DNA from: an uncultured Collinsella sp.
Lineage (GTDB): Bacteria; Actinomycetota; Coriobacteriia; Coriobacteriales; Coriobacteriaceae
Reading direction: 5' to 3'
Assembly: GCA_900548935.1 (NCBI GenBank)
Contig: URMR01000053.1
Coordinates: forward strand, 1-10,588
Length of the DNA stretch: 10,588 bases
The notes beneath the pieces are model-generated. The model had not been told where the DNA came from and searched no databases. It saw only the letters and a program-made list of their open reading frames with translations. The stretch's first letter is position 1, and every line of letters begins with the position of its first letter. Below are positions 1-5,759 of the stretch, piece after piece. The translations under genes and the position numbers were made by a program.

Positions 1-494
1 CCCTCGACGGTGCCATCGATGGTCACCGTGTTGCCCGCAAGCGCTGCCGACTTGGTAGAGCCGCGCAGGGCAACCGTCTCGCCTATCGCGTAAAAACAGT
101 TGGCGGTGCTGTCGGAATTGAGCACAACGTGCTGACCGACGACCGTGACGCTGCCATCAACCGTGGTCTTGGCGATATCGATAGTGCGTGCCGCCAAGCG
201 GACGGCGCCGCCCACCGTGCAGTCGCGGATGGAGAGGCTCTCGCCTGCTGCAATTATGTCGCGGCCGATGGACGCATCGTCCAAGTTGAGGGCCTGACCT
301 GCCCAGTACAGGTCACCTTCGACGCCGGACGAATTGGCGTCATTGTCGGTCGCAAGTACGTTGCCTGCGGTGTCCGTGCCGGCGAACGACGCCGTGGGAA
401 GCGCAGTGATCGCCAGTGCGATGAGCGCGAATGCCATAAGCAGGCAGCGACGCATCTTGTGTGACGGCGCCGCCGCGGTTTGATTGAGAGCCAT
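1..494 (-). CDS. Secreted bactofilin-like (polymer-forming, DUF583-type) protein, 3' part outside window
   Basis: The frame is open from an ATG at 494 down to the left edge (164 codons, no stop), so the C-terminus is missing. An AAAGGA ribosome binding site lies about 8 bases upstream of the ATG. The N-terminus is a signal peptide: basic MRR at residues 14-16, a hydrophobic stretch CLLMAFALIALAI, and a likely cleavage after ASFA around residue 38. From about residue 59 the chain is made of short beta-rung repeats such as GDLYWAGQALNL, GRDIIAAGESLSI, GAVRLAARTIDI and GSVTVVGQHVVL. This is the pattern of a right-handed beta-helix of the bactofilin/polymer-forming family. Exported members often have C-terminal membrane helices, which cannot be seen here. 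An export or envelope-scaffold role is inferred; the exact function is unknown. A second ATG at 455 would begin just at the MRR. Confidence is high for the gene, moderate for the family. Confidence 0.8.
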   Translation of the reverse strand, partial: MALNQTAAAPSHKMRRCLLMAFALIALAITALPTASFAGTDTAGNVLATDNDANSSGVEGDLYWAGQALNLDDASIGRDIIAAGESLSIRDCTVGGAVRLAARTIDIAKTTVDGSVTVVGQHVVLNSDSTANCFYAIGETVALRGSTKSAALAGNTVTIDGTVE

Positions 495-506
495 GGTTGA
501 TCCTTT

Positions 507-533
507 TGTTAGGTGTTCGGCATATACCTAACA
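507..533. repeat. 8-bp perfect inverted repeat in the leader of the bactofilin-like gene
   Basis: TGTTAGGT (507-514) and ACCTAACA (526-533) are exact reverse complements separated by 11 bases. The repeat lies just upstream of the ribosome binding site of the secreted-protein gene that starts at 494. It could be an operator for a dimeric repressor or a weak leader hairpin. Nothing in the sequence identifies the regulator. No good -35/-10 pair was found for this gene in 495-601. Confidence 0.5.
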
Positions 534-601
534 GGGTACCCAACGCGCGGGCGCTCTAAAAGAACCTCTCGGTTGCATTTCGAAGGATCGTTCCGTGCTG
601 T

Positions 602-1291
602 CTACTTTTTGCGATGCAAGAAGCGCGCGATGTCTTCTTCGGTAGGGCTTTTGATGTCAAAGCGCAGCGAGAGCCAGCGCAGGCCCATGGTCACGACAAC
701 GCATACGACCAGCGCGGCGACATTGCTCACGATGCCGCTCATAACGAGACACACATAGCTTGTCGATCCGGCGATGGCGGCGATGGCATAAAAGTTAGTA
801 CGTTGGAAAATGCCCGGAACCACGCCCATAAAGCCGTCGCGTAGCATGCCGCCGCCCACCGCGGTAAAAAAGCCCATCATGACGCATGCGGCGGGTGCAA
901 ATCCGTAGACCAGCGCCTTGTCCGCTCCGGTGGCGGCATAGATGCCGACCGAGATGATGTCGAGCAGGGGGATGAGTTTTTCGGGCTTGTCGACGATTGC
1001 CGGAAAGATATAGATGATGGCTGCCGTGGCAATGGAAAGCGGGAGCGCCATCGGCTGGTTGAGGATGTAGACGTTGCCCACCTGCAGCGTCATATCGCGC
1101 AAAAGACCGCCGCCCAGACCGCAGACCACCGCGAGCGCGACCGCGCCCACCAGGTCGAGCTTGTGTTCGCGCGCAACCAGCACGCCCGAGATCGATGCAG
1201 CGACAACGGCGAACATCTCGAGCCAAAAGGGGATAGCGACCATGGCATCCGAGGCATGTGAGGTAACGGTTATGGCGGCGACGACGGGCAA
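602..1291 (-). CDS. TRIC/UPF0126-family membrane protein (putative cation channel)
   Basis: Integral membrane protein of the UPF0126/TRIC family (YadS/YicG-like). With the start chosen here it has 229 residues, close to the usual length. It contains two copies of the family signature in a two-fold repeat, GGGLLRD (residues 60-66) and GGGMLRD (146-152), within about seven hydrophobic helices, and a charged cytoplasmic tail ending HRKK. Bacterial and archaeal TRIC homologues conduct monovalent cations; the substrate here is not known. Start: TTG at 1291 has an AAAGGA motif 7 bases upstream. The next ATG at 1243 (MVAIPFW) has no visible ribosome binding site. The longest frame reaches 1456, but its first residues (Pro/Gln/Arg-rich) look non-coding. 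It lies 107 bases upstream of the secreted-protein gene on the same strand, with no strong terminator between them, so co-transcription is possible. Confidence 0.82.
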   Translation of the reverse strand: MPVVAAITVTSHASDAMVAIPFWLEMFAVVAASISGVLVAREHKLDLVGAVALAVVCGLGGGLLRDMTLQVGNVYILNQPMALPLSIATAAIIYIFPAIVDKPEKLIPLLDIISVGIYAATGADKALVYGFAPAACVMMGFFTAVGGGMLRDGFMGVVPGIFQRTNFYAIAAIAGSTSYVCLVMSGIVSNVAALVVCVVVTMGLRWLSLRFDIKSPTEEDIARFLHRKK

Positions 1292-1437
1292 GATGAGGTC
1301 CTTTGGGTTACGGGATTGGACAATGCCCGTACATAGTACATGTTCGGCGCCTATTGCGACCCTATTGCTCGGCAAACGGTCGGGACTGGGTTGATGCTGA
1401 ATGCGATGAGGGCGTGGCTGAATAGGAGGGATGTCCA

Positions 1438-1460
1438 AATTTTGAGCGAAGCTCAAAATT
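1438..1460. repeat. 10-bp perfect hairpin, 3-base loop
   Basis: AATTTTGAGC (1438-1447) and GCTCAAAATT (1451-1460) pair perfectly around a three-base loop. There is no U-run after the stem on either strand, so it is not a standard intrinsic terminator. It may be a dispersed intergenic repeat or an RNA stabiliser upstream of the TRIC-type gene. Function is unknown. Confidence 0.6.
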
Positions 1461-1494
1461 CATCCGGTTGGCTGGCGCCGACCGCGCTGCGCTA

Positions 1495-1520
1495 AAAACG
1501 CGCCACTGGCGCGTTTTCTT
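1495..1520. terminator. Bidirectional intrinsic terminator candidate
   Basis: The stem pairs AAAACGCGCC (1495-1504) with GGCGCGTTTT (1508-1517) around an ACT loop. A TTTTCTT run follows on the plus strand and a TTTTT run follows on the minus strand. It separates the tRNA genes from the TRIC-type gene on the minus strand. On the plus strand it lies just before the tRNA 3'-end fragment. Confidence 0.65.
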
Positions 1521-1539
1521 TACGCTTTGCGCCCTGGTA

Positions 1540-1563
1540 GGTTCGAATCCCTCCTCCTCCGCC
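1540..1563 (+). repeat. tRNA-Ser 3'-end fragment (T-arm plus acceptor), inverted relative to the intact gene
   Basis: These 24 bases read like a T-arm (GGTTCGAATCC) followed by the 3' acceptor strand CTCCTCC and GCC. They match exactly the 3' end of the tRNA-Ser(CGA) gene at 1629-1652, but lie on the opposite strand. No D-arm or anticodon arm can be built upstream, and the terminal CCA is not complete, so this is a fragment and not a gene. Integrases commonly use tRNA 3' ends as attachment sites, so this may be a relic of integration. The inverted orientation means it cannot simply be the other att site of an element inserted at the neighbouring tRNA. Confidence 0.7.
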
Positions 1564-1586
1564 GTATTTGCTTGTTAGGGACTCAA

Positions 1587-1614
1587 AACAAAAAAGCCCC
1601 CAATACTGGGAGCT
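1587..1614 (-). terminator. Intrinsic terminator after tRNA-Ser(CGA)
   Basis: On the minus strand AGCTCCC pairs with GGGGGCT (one G-U pair) around AGTATT and is followed by a run of six T. It starts 13 bases after the tRNA CCA end and closes the tRNA-Ser transcription unit. Confidence 0.8.
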
Positions 1615-1627
1615 TCCTCAATCTAAA

Positions 1628-1718
1628 TGGCGGAGGAGGAGGGATTCGAACCCTCGTGACCTTATACAGGCCAAACGGTTTTCGAGACCGCCGCATTCAA
1701 CCACTCTGCCACCCCTCC
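1628..1718 (-). tRNA. tRNA-Ser(CGA), decodes UCG
   Basis: The 91-base gene includes an encoded CCA. The acceptor stem pairs GGAGGGG with CTCCTCC (one G-U), followed by discriminator G. The anticodon loop CTCGAAA gives anticodon CGA. The long variable arm (TGGCCT/AGGTCA stem) is the class II hallmark of serine tRNAs, and the T-loop GGTTCGAATCC is canonical. It follows tRNA-Ser(GGA) on the same strand. Only a few bases separate it from the hairpin at 1734-1757, leaving no space for its own standard promoter, so it is probably made by read-through from the promoter at 1874-1901. Confidence 0.96.
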
Positions 1719-1725
1719 GCGTGGG

Positions 1726-1757
1726 GTAAAAACAAAGCAGGCTCTAAGGCCTGCTTT
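1726..1757 (-). terminator. Hairpin with T-run between the two tRNA-Ser genes
   Basis: AAAGCAGGC (1734-1742) pairs perfectly with GCCTGCTTT (1749-1757) around a six-base loop. On the minus strand the stem is followed by GTTTTT. It has the form of an intrinsic terminator but lies 9 bases after tRNA-Ser(GGA) and directly before tRNA-Ser(CGA). It could terminate partially, setting the ratio of the two tRNAs, or serve as a processing signal. Confidence 0.65.
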
Positions 1758-1766
1758 GGAATTAAC

Positions 1767-1857
1767 TGGCGGAGAGTCAGGGATTTGAACCCTGGAGACG
1801 CTTTTGACGCCTACACGATTTCCAATCGTGCTCCTTCGGCCACTCGGACAACTCTCC
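1767..1857 (-). tRNA. tRNA-Ser(GGA), decodes UCC and UCU
   Basis: The 91-base gene includes CCA. The acceptor stem pairs GGAGAGT with ACTCTCC, followed by discriminator G. The anticodon stem CACGA/TCGTG encloses loop TTGGAAA, giving anticodon GGA. A long variable arm (AGGCG/CGTCT) marks it as class II serine tRNA. The T-loop GGTTCAAATCC is canonical. It is the first gene of a two-tRNA unit with a strong promoter immediately upstream. Confidence 0.96.
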
Positions 1858-1873
1858 GTTAAATGCGAAAGTC

Positions 1874-1901
1874 AGTATACACGAGGAATCGAAAAGTGCA
1901 A
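1874..1901 (-). promoter_or_regulatory. Sigma70-type promoter for the tRNA-Ser pair
   Basis: On the minus strand TTGCAC (1896-1901) and TATACT (1874-1879) are separated by 16 bases. The -10 lies 16 bases before the 5' end of tRNA-Ser(GGA), a normal distance for a stable-RNA promoter. Confidence 0.75.
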
Positions 1902-2263
1902 ACAGAAAACTTGGCATTTTTTAAACCGCTCGCCCCGCGCCCGTATCCGGCGTGTGCCAGTTGGGTACTAAAAAAGCATCCTGACCAGCAAAATCCCGCT
2001 CGATGACCTGTTCAAAATCGGTATTCATGAATGACGCGGCATCGAATTTAAAAATTTTGAGGCAATCGATCGAACCGGTGGTATGCATTTTGCGACCACA
2101 ACCCTGCAATCGGCGACCTGCGGTTTGGCTCAGGTTGTCCCCGCCGCGGCGTATCTTGCTATCGAATCCGTCAAGCTCTTGGTCAGCATTTGGTTGGAAT
2201 ACGCATGAAGAGCCGTGTAAGCATGGACATATGTGGAGGTCATGAGGTTGTAGCTGCATATTC
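1902..2263. other. Intergenic region without a convincing gene
   Basis: This 362-base gap lies between the divergent tRNA and rpsF promoters. A minus-strand frame ending at 1921 could give a 55-residue peptide from an ATG at 2088, and a plus-strand frame 2083-2208 a 41-residue hydrophobic peptide. Neither has a ribosome binding site or a recognisable family. I recognise no tRNA, SRP RNA, tmRNA or riboswitch here. It may be decayed coding sequence. Confidence 0.5.
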
Positions 2264-2292
2264 TTGCAGCCTGGGAGGTTGAAAGATATTAT
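2264..2292 (+). promoter_or_regulatory. Sigma70-type promoter of the rpsF operon
   Basis: TTGCAG (2264-2269) and TATTAT (2287-2292) are separated by the optimal 17 bases. This predicts a start near 2299 and a leader of about 65 bases before the rpsF ATG, containing the hairpin at 2309-2337. Confidence 0.75.
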
Positions 2293-2308
2293 TACCAAGT
2301 CTTTTCCT

Positions 2309-2337
2309 GCTTCAGGCGCACCTTCACGACCTGAAGC
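2309..2337 (+). promoter_or_regulatory. Leader hairpin upstream of rpsF, candidate S6:S18 autoregulatory site
   Basis: GCTTCAGG (2309-2316) and CCTGAAGC (2330-2337) form a perfect 8-bp stem with a 13-base loop containing CACC. It lies between the predicted transcription start and the ribosome binding site at 2349-2359. In many bacteria the S6:S18 complex binds a structured element in the rpsF leader, and the position fits. I did not align it to the known motif, so the function is a hypothesis. Confidence 0.45.
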
Positions 2338-2363
2338 CACATTTGCCCAGAGGAGGTGACAAT

Positions 2364-2657
2364 ATGAAGGCTTATGAACTGCTGTTCTTTGTTGACCCGT
2401 CGCTCGACCCCGAGACTCGTCTCGCTGTTATGAAGCGTATCGATACCACGATCGCTGAGGGCGCTGGCAAGGTCGACTCCGTTGACGAGTGGGGCAAGCG
2501 CAAGCTCGCCTACGAGATCAACGACCTCACCGATGGTGACTACACCCTCATCAACTTCCACGCAGATCCTACCCAGATCGCCGAGCTTGATCGCGTCCTG
2601 CGCATCACCGACGCTGTGGTCCGCCACATGATCGTCCGTCGCGACGACCAGGAGTAA
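2364..2657 (+). CDS. rpsF: Small-subunit ribosomal protein S6
   Basis: Encodes the 97-residue ribosomal protein bS6, which pairs with S18 on the platform of the 30S subunit. The family start MKAYELLFFVDPSLDPE and the central WGKRKLAYEIND motif are recognisable, and the length is typical (95-100). The ATG at 2364 is chosen because a strong ribosome binding site, AGAGGAGGTGA (2349-2359), precedes it. An in-frame TTG at 2343 would translate through that site and is rejected. It is the first gene of rpsF-ssb-rpsR-rplI, driven by the promoter at 2264-2292. The ssb gene follows after 48 bases. Confidence 0.97.
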   Translation: MKAYELLFFVDPSLDPETRLAVMKRIDTTIAEGAGKVDSVDEWGKRKLAYEINDLTDGDYTLINFHADPTQIAELDRVLRITDAVVRHMIVRRDDQE

Positions 2658-2705
2658 GACTGTCGTTTTGGACTGGGCTTGTGCCCCAAGAGGAAGTAGT
2701 GAGTT

Positions 2706-3158
2706 ATGAGCATCAATCGAGTGAACATCACCGGTAACCTCACCCGCGATCCCGAGCTGCGCGCCACCGCCGGCGGAACCCAGGTTCTGTCCTTTGGCGT
2801 CGCCGTGAACGATCGTCGCCGCAACGCGCAGACTGGCGAGTGGGAGGACTATCCCAACTTTGTCGACTGCACCATGTTCGGCACCCGCGCCGAGGCCGTG
2901 AGCCGTTTCCTGGCAAAGGGAAACAAGGTCGCGATCGAGGGCAAGCTGCGCTACAGCTCTTGGGAGCGCGACGGCCAGCGCAGGAGCAAGCTTGAGGTCA
3001 TCGTCGATGAGATCGAGTTTATGAGCTCCCGTGGTGGCCAGGGTGGCTACGATCAGGGCGGTTACGCCCCCGCAGCTCCCGCGCCCGCAGCGCGTCCTGC
3101 CGCACCGGTGGCTACGCCGCCCGCGGTCGACGTCTACGATGAGGACATCCCGTTCTAA
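2706..3158 (+). CDS. ssb: Single-stranded DNA-binding protein
   Basis: The 150-residue SSB coats single-stranded DNA during replication, recombination and repair and recruits partner enzymes. Residues 1 to about 108 are the OB fold (MSINRVNITGNLTRDPELR at the start, then FGVAVNDRR and a WEDYPNFVDC strand). A flexible Gly/Gln/Pro/Ala-rich linker follows from about 111 (GGQGGYDQGGY, then Ala-Pro repeats). The protein ends in the conserved acidic partner-binding tip, here DEDIPF. A GAGGAAG at 2690-2696 serves as ribosome binding site. Its position between rpsF and rpsR is conserved across many bacteria and marks this as the housekeeping SSB. Confidence 0.97.
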   Translation: MSINRVNITGNLTRDPELRATAGGTQVLSFGVAVNDRRRNAQTGEWEDYPNFVDCTMFGTRAEAVSRFLAKGNKVAIEGKLRYSSWERDGQRRSKLEVIVDEIEFMSSRGGQGGYDQGGYAPAAPAPAARPAAPVATPPAVDVYDEDIPF

Positions 3159-3185
3159 GGGTTGTTCACCTATTTTTGAGTGAGA

Positions 3186-3211
3186 GGCGGCTTCGGCTCG
3201 CCGAAGTTGCC
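3186..3211 (+). promoter_or_regulatory. Strong hairpin in the ssb-rpsR intergenic region
   Basis: GGCGGCTTCGG (3186-3196) pairs with CCGAAGTTGCC (3201-3211), 11 pairs including two G-U, around a CTCG loop. It ends 4 bases before the rpsR ribosome binding site GAAAGG (3216-3221) and has no T-run, so it is not a terminator. A role in RNA processing, in local translation control, or as an S18-related binding site is possible but unproven. Confidence 0.55.
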
Positions 3212-3230
3212 AAACGAAAGGTATTTTGAC

Positions 3231-3497
3231 ATGGCTAATGATTATTCTGCACGTCAGCCGCGTCGTAAGTACTGCCAGTTCTGCAAGGAGAACACTGAGT
3301 TCATCGACTATAAGGACACTCAGCTTCTCCGTAAGTACATGACCGACCGTGGCAAGATCAAGCCCCGTCGCGTCACTGGCGCTTGCACGCAGCATCAGCA
3401 TGACATCGCCAACGCCATCAAGCGCGCCCGCGAGATGGCTCTCCTGCCGTACACCGTCCCCGTGGTTTCCTCTCGTGGCAACCGCGACCGCGGCTAA
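3231..3497 (+). CDS. rpsR: Small-subunit ribosomal protein S18, zinc-binding form
   Basis: The 88-residue bS18 is the partner of S6 in the 30S subunit. It carries a full zinc ribbon: C15 and C18 (YCQFCK), then C52 and H55 (GACTQH). This is the zinc-binding (C+) version; some actinobacteria also have a zinc-free paralogue used under zinc starvation. The core FIDYKDTQLLRKYMTDRGKI is typical. The ATG at 3231 (MANDYSARQ) has GAAAGG 9 bases upstream. A longer in-frame start at 3180 would run through the hairpin and is rejected. The gene is followed 15 bases later by rplI. Confidence 0.97.
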   Translation: MANDYSARQPRRKYCQFCKENTEFIDYKDTQLLRKYMTDRGKIKPRRVTGACTQHQHDIANAIKRAREMALLPYTVPVVSSRGNRDRG

Positions 3498-3512
3498 GAA
3501 GGGAGACGCATC

Positions 3513-4052
3513 ATGAAGGTTATTCTTCTCGATGAGATTAAGGGCAAGGGCGGCGAGGGTGACGTCGTAGAGGTCGCTCAGGGTTACGCTGAGAACTTCC
3601 TGTTCCCCAAGAAGCTCGCTGTTGCCGCCACCAAGGGCAACCTCAAGCAGCTTGACGAGCGTCGCAACAACATCGCCAAGCGCGAGGCCGTCCGTCTGGC
3701 TACCGCCAACGAGACCAAGGCTGCCTTCGAGGGCAAGCAGGTCACCGTTGACGTCAAGGTTGGCGACGAGGGCATCCTCTTTGGCTCCGTTACCGCCGCT
3801 ATGATCGCTGACGCCATCAAGGATCAGCTCGGTATGGACATCGACCGCAAGCGCGTCGAGCTCGGTAAGCCCATCAAGGTCGCCGGTGCCCACACCGTTG
3901 CCATCTCGCTGTACCGCGAGATCAAGGCCGAGGTTGTCGTTCTCGTCGGCGTTACCGCCGAGGAGCTCGCTGCCGAGGCTGAGGTCGAGGAGGCCGCTGA
4001 GGTCGCCGAGGCCGAGACCGCCGAGGTCGAGACCGAGGCTGCTGCCGAGTAG
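3513..4052 (+). CDS. rplI: Large-subunit ribosomal protein L9 with acidic C-terminal extension
   Basis: Encodes the two-domain 50S protein bL9, which reaches out from the L1-stalk base and affects frame maintenance. The N-domain signature GKGGEGDVVEVAQGYAENFL is at residues 11-30. It is followed by the long connecting helix (about 41-74) and the C-domain up to about 148. The usual length is near 149, but here 179 residues are encoded. Residues 149-179 are almost entirely Glu, Ala, Val and Thr with no Lys or Arg. The tail is probably disordered or helical and of unknown purpose. AAGGGAGA at 3498-3505 is the ribosome binding site. It is the last gene of the operon, with the terminator at 4085-4123. 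Confidence 0.96.
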   Translation: MKVILLDEIKGKGGEGDVVEVAQGYAENFLFPKKLAVAATKGNLKQLDERRNNIAKREAVRLATANETKAAFEGKQVTVDVKVGDEGILFGSVTAAMIADAIKDQLGMDIDRKRVELGKPIKVAGAHTVAISLYREIKAEVVVLVGVTAEELAAEAEVEEAAEVAEAETAEVETEAAAE

Positions 4053-4084
4053 CATTTGCTGCAACGCAACAATCTTGTTCTAAG

Positions 4085-4123
4085 AAGGGCGCTCTGGGAG
4101 ACCAGGGTGCCCTTTTATTTTTT
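4085..4123 (+). terminator. Intrinsic terminator of the rpsF-ssb-rpsR-rplI operon
   Basis: A 13-pair stem (4085-4097 with 4102-4114, including two G-U pairs) encloses a GAGA loop. It is followed by TTATTTTTT at 4115-4123. It lies 32 bases after the rplI stop. Confidence 0.92.
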
Positions 4124-4157
4124 GCGCTGGGTGAGTGCCGTAGCAGCCATTGAGATG

Positions 4158-4177
4158 CGGTCCCGTGTGTGGGACCG
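4158..4177. repeat. 7-bp inverted repeat upstream of dnaB
   Basis: CGGTCCC (4158-4164) and GGGACCG (4171-4177) pair perfectly around GTGTGT. It sits between the rplI terminator and the proposed dnaB -10, about 100 bases before the dnaB start. There is no T-run. It may be an operator or simply a secondary hairpin. Confidence 0.4.
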
Positions 4178-4235
4178 TTCATCCGTTTGGTTCGGTGATG
4201 ATTGCCAAGGCGCGGCTCGATTTATGGCCGCGGCT

Positions 4236-4243
4236 GATACTAT
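4236..4243 (+). promoter_or_regulatory. Extended -10 promoter candidate for dnaB
   Basis: TGATACTAT fits an extended -10 (TG, one base, TACTAT at 4238-4243). No good -35 is visible 16-18 bases upstream. The predicted start near 4250 would give a leader of about 27 bases. Confidence 0.4.
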
Positions 4244-4276
4244 GGATGCTCGCAAGCGATATGAATGAGGATGCTC

Positions 4277-5668
4277 ATGGCATATGACGATAGGGAGACG
4301 GGGCTGACGGTCGAGGACCGTGGCTCTAAGTTGGGTCTCCCCCAAAACCAAGACGCAGAGGCCAACGTACTGGCCGCTATGCTGCTATCGCCCGAGGTGG
4401 TCGAAGAGGCCCAGGTCGAGCTGCAGCCCGATGACTTCTACCGGCCCATTCATAAGACCATCTATACCGCGATGGTCGATATGTACAACAGCCGCATCCC
4501 CATCGACTCCATCTCGCTGATCGATTACCTGCGAAGCATCAACAAGCTCGATGCCGTGGGCGGCGAGGCATACATTTTGGAGCTGATGGGTCAGACCCTG
4601 TCGCTCGTCAATTGGCAGCACCATGCCGCCATCGTTCGTCGCGACTCGATGCTGCGCGAGCTGATCGGCGCCACCAACGAGATCAACGCGCTGGCCTACA
4701 ACGCCCCCACCGACACCAAAGAGGTCGTGGAGCTGGCCGAGAGCAAGCTGCTCAAGGTCACGGCGCGTGAGGTTAAGTCGAGCTACAAGACGCTGACCGA
4801 GTTTATGGTCGAGGCCTATAACGAGGCCGAGGAAGTGTGCAAGGCCGGTGGTCAGGCTGCAGGTGTGCCCACGGGTTTCCCGTCGCTCGACCGTATGCTC
4901 ATGGGCTTCCGTGAGGGCCAGCTCATCATTATCGGCGCCCGCCCCGCCGTGGGTAAGACGTCGTTCGCCCTGAACTTGGCGCTCAACGCCGCCGCCGCGG
5001 GCTATACCGTCGGCTTCTTCTCGCTGGAGATGTCGGGCAAGGAAATTGCCCAGCGTCTGATTTGCGCCTATGCCATGATCTCGATCAGCGATTTCCGTAC
5101 GGGCCGCATTAGTCCCGAGCAGTGGGCCAACATCAACGAGGCCACGCAGACGCTGTCCAAGCTCGATATCCTGATTGACGATACGCCCGGCACCACGGTG
5201 ACCGAGATTCGCGCCAAGAGCCGCCGCATGCTCCATAACAAGGAGAAGGCCATCATCATCCTGGACTACTTGCAGCTGGTGAGTCCTCCGCCGGGACGTC
5301 GTTCCGAGAGCCGCACCGTCGAGGTCTCCGAGATGTCGCGTGGTCTGAAGATTATGGCCAAGGAGCTCAAGATTCCGCTGATTGCGCTGTCGCAGCTGTC
5401 GCGTCAGGTTGAATCCCGTACCGGCAAGCGCCCGCAGCTGTCCGACCTGCGTGAATCGGGCTCCATCGAGCAGGACGCCGATATCGTCATGTTCTTGGAC
5501 CGATCCGCCGACGAGGCCGAGGCCTCGCGCGACGATCGACCCGACGAGGGCGTTACGCGTATCGTCGTGGCCAAGAACCGTTCGGGCCCGATCGGCGACG
5601 TCGACCTGATGTTCCTGCCGGCATCCACCAAGTTCTATGAGCTTGATGGGGCGCATACCGAGGAGTAG
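4277..5668 (+). CDS. dnaB: Replicative DNA helicase DnaB
   Basis: The 463-residue hexameric helicase unwinds DNA ahead of the replication fork and works with primase. Residues from about 15 to 115 form the N-terminal DnaB domain (PQNQDAEANVLAAMLLSPE and DDFYRPIHKTIY). The RecA-like motor domain has Walker A GARPAVGKTS (220-229), Walker B IIILDYLQL with D330, and the conserved LRESGSIEQDADIVMFL stretch near the end. There is no intein; length is normal. The ATG at 4277 is chosen because TGAGGA precedes it by 5-6 bases. In-frame ATGs at 4265 and 4271 lack usable spacing. It lies downstream of the rplI terminator, so it has its own promoter, and is followed by purA 91 bases later. Confidence 0.97.
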   Translation: MAYDDRETGLTVEDRGSKLGLPQNQDAEANVLAAMLLSPEVVEEAQVELQPDDFYRPIHKTIYTAMVDMYNSRIPIDSISLIDYLRSINKLDAVGGEAYILELMGQTLSLVNWQHHAAIVRRDSMLRELIGATNEINALAYNAPTDTKEVVELAESKLLKVTAREVKSSYKTLTEFMVEAYNEAEEVCKAGGQAAGVPTGFPSLDRMLMGFREGQLIIIGARPAVGKTSFALNLALNAAAAGYTVGFFSLEMSGKEIAQRLICAYAMISISDFRTGRISPEQWANINEATQTLSKLDILIDDTPGTTVTEIRAKSRRMLHNKEKAIIILDYLQLVSPPPGRRSESRTVEVSEMSRGLKIMAKELKIPLIALSQLSRQVESRTGKRPQLSDLRESGSIEQDADIVMFLDRSADEAEASRDDRPDEGVTRIVVAKNRSGPIGDVDLMFLPASTKFYELDGAHTEE

Positions 5669-5695
5669 GACAGGCGCCCGTTGCACGGGTATACT
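5667..5695 (+). promoter_or_regulatory. Promoter candidate for purA, overlapping the dnaB stop codon
   Basis: AGGACA (5667-5672) and TATACT (5690-5695) are separated by 17 bases. The spacer holds a small palindrome, CCCGT-TGC-ACGGG (5677-5689). The -10 is near consensus and the -35 matches four of six positions. It predicts a leader of about 55 bases. Confidence 0.55.
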
Positions 5696-5715
5696 GGGAA
5701 TGTTTTGTGCTTCTG

Positions 5716-5732
5716 CGCGCTTGCGGTGCGCG
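5716..5732 (+). repeat. Short GC hairpin in the purA leader
   Basis: CGCGC (5716-5720) and GCGCG (5728-5732) pair around a seven-base loop in the presumed purA leader. The stem is only 5 bp, with no T-run and no recognisable purine-riboswitch core. Its significance is doubtful. Confidence 0.3.
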
Positions 5733-5759
5733 GACAGTCCATGAATGTGAGGAGTAAAC

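Noticed and set aside
129..543. Plus- and minus-strand short frames near the left edge
   Set aside because: They are other frames of the partial signal-peptide protein, which has a ribosome binding site, a signal sequence and repeats.
1527..1862. 111-codon plus-strand frame
   Set aside because: It runs antisense through both tRNA-Ser genes and their terminators.
1921..2340. 139-codon minus-strand frame
   Set aside because: It crosses the rpsF promoter and leader, lacks a ribosome binding site and resembles no family. At most its last 55 codons look coding-like, which is not enough to call a gene.
2292..4064. 590-codon minus-strand open frame
   Set aside because: It lies exactly antisense to rpsF, ssb, rpsR and rplI. 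Its Leu/Gly/Asp-rich composition is the usual mirror of GC-rich codons, and it has no family features.
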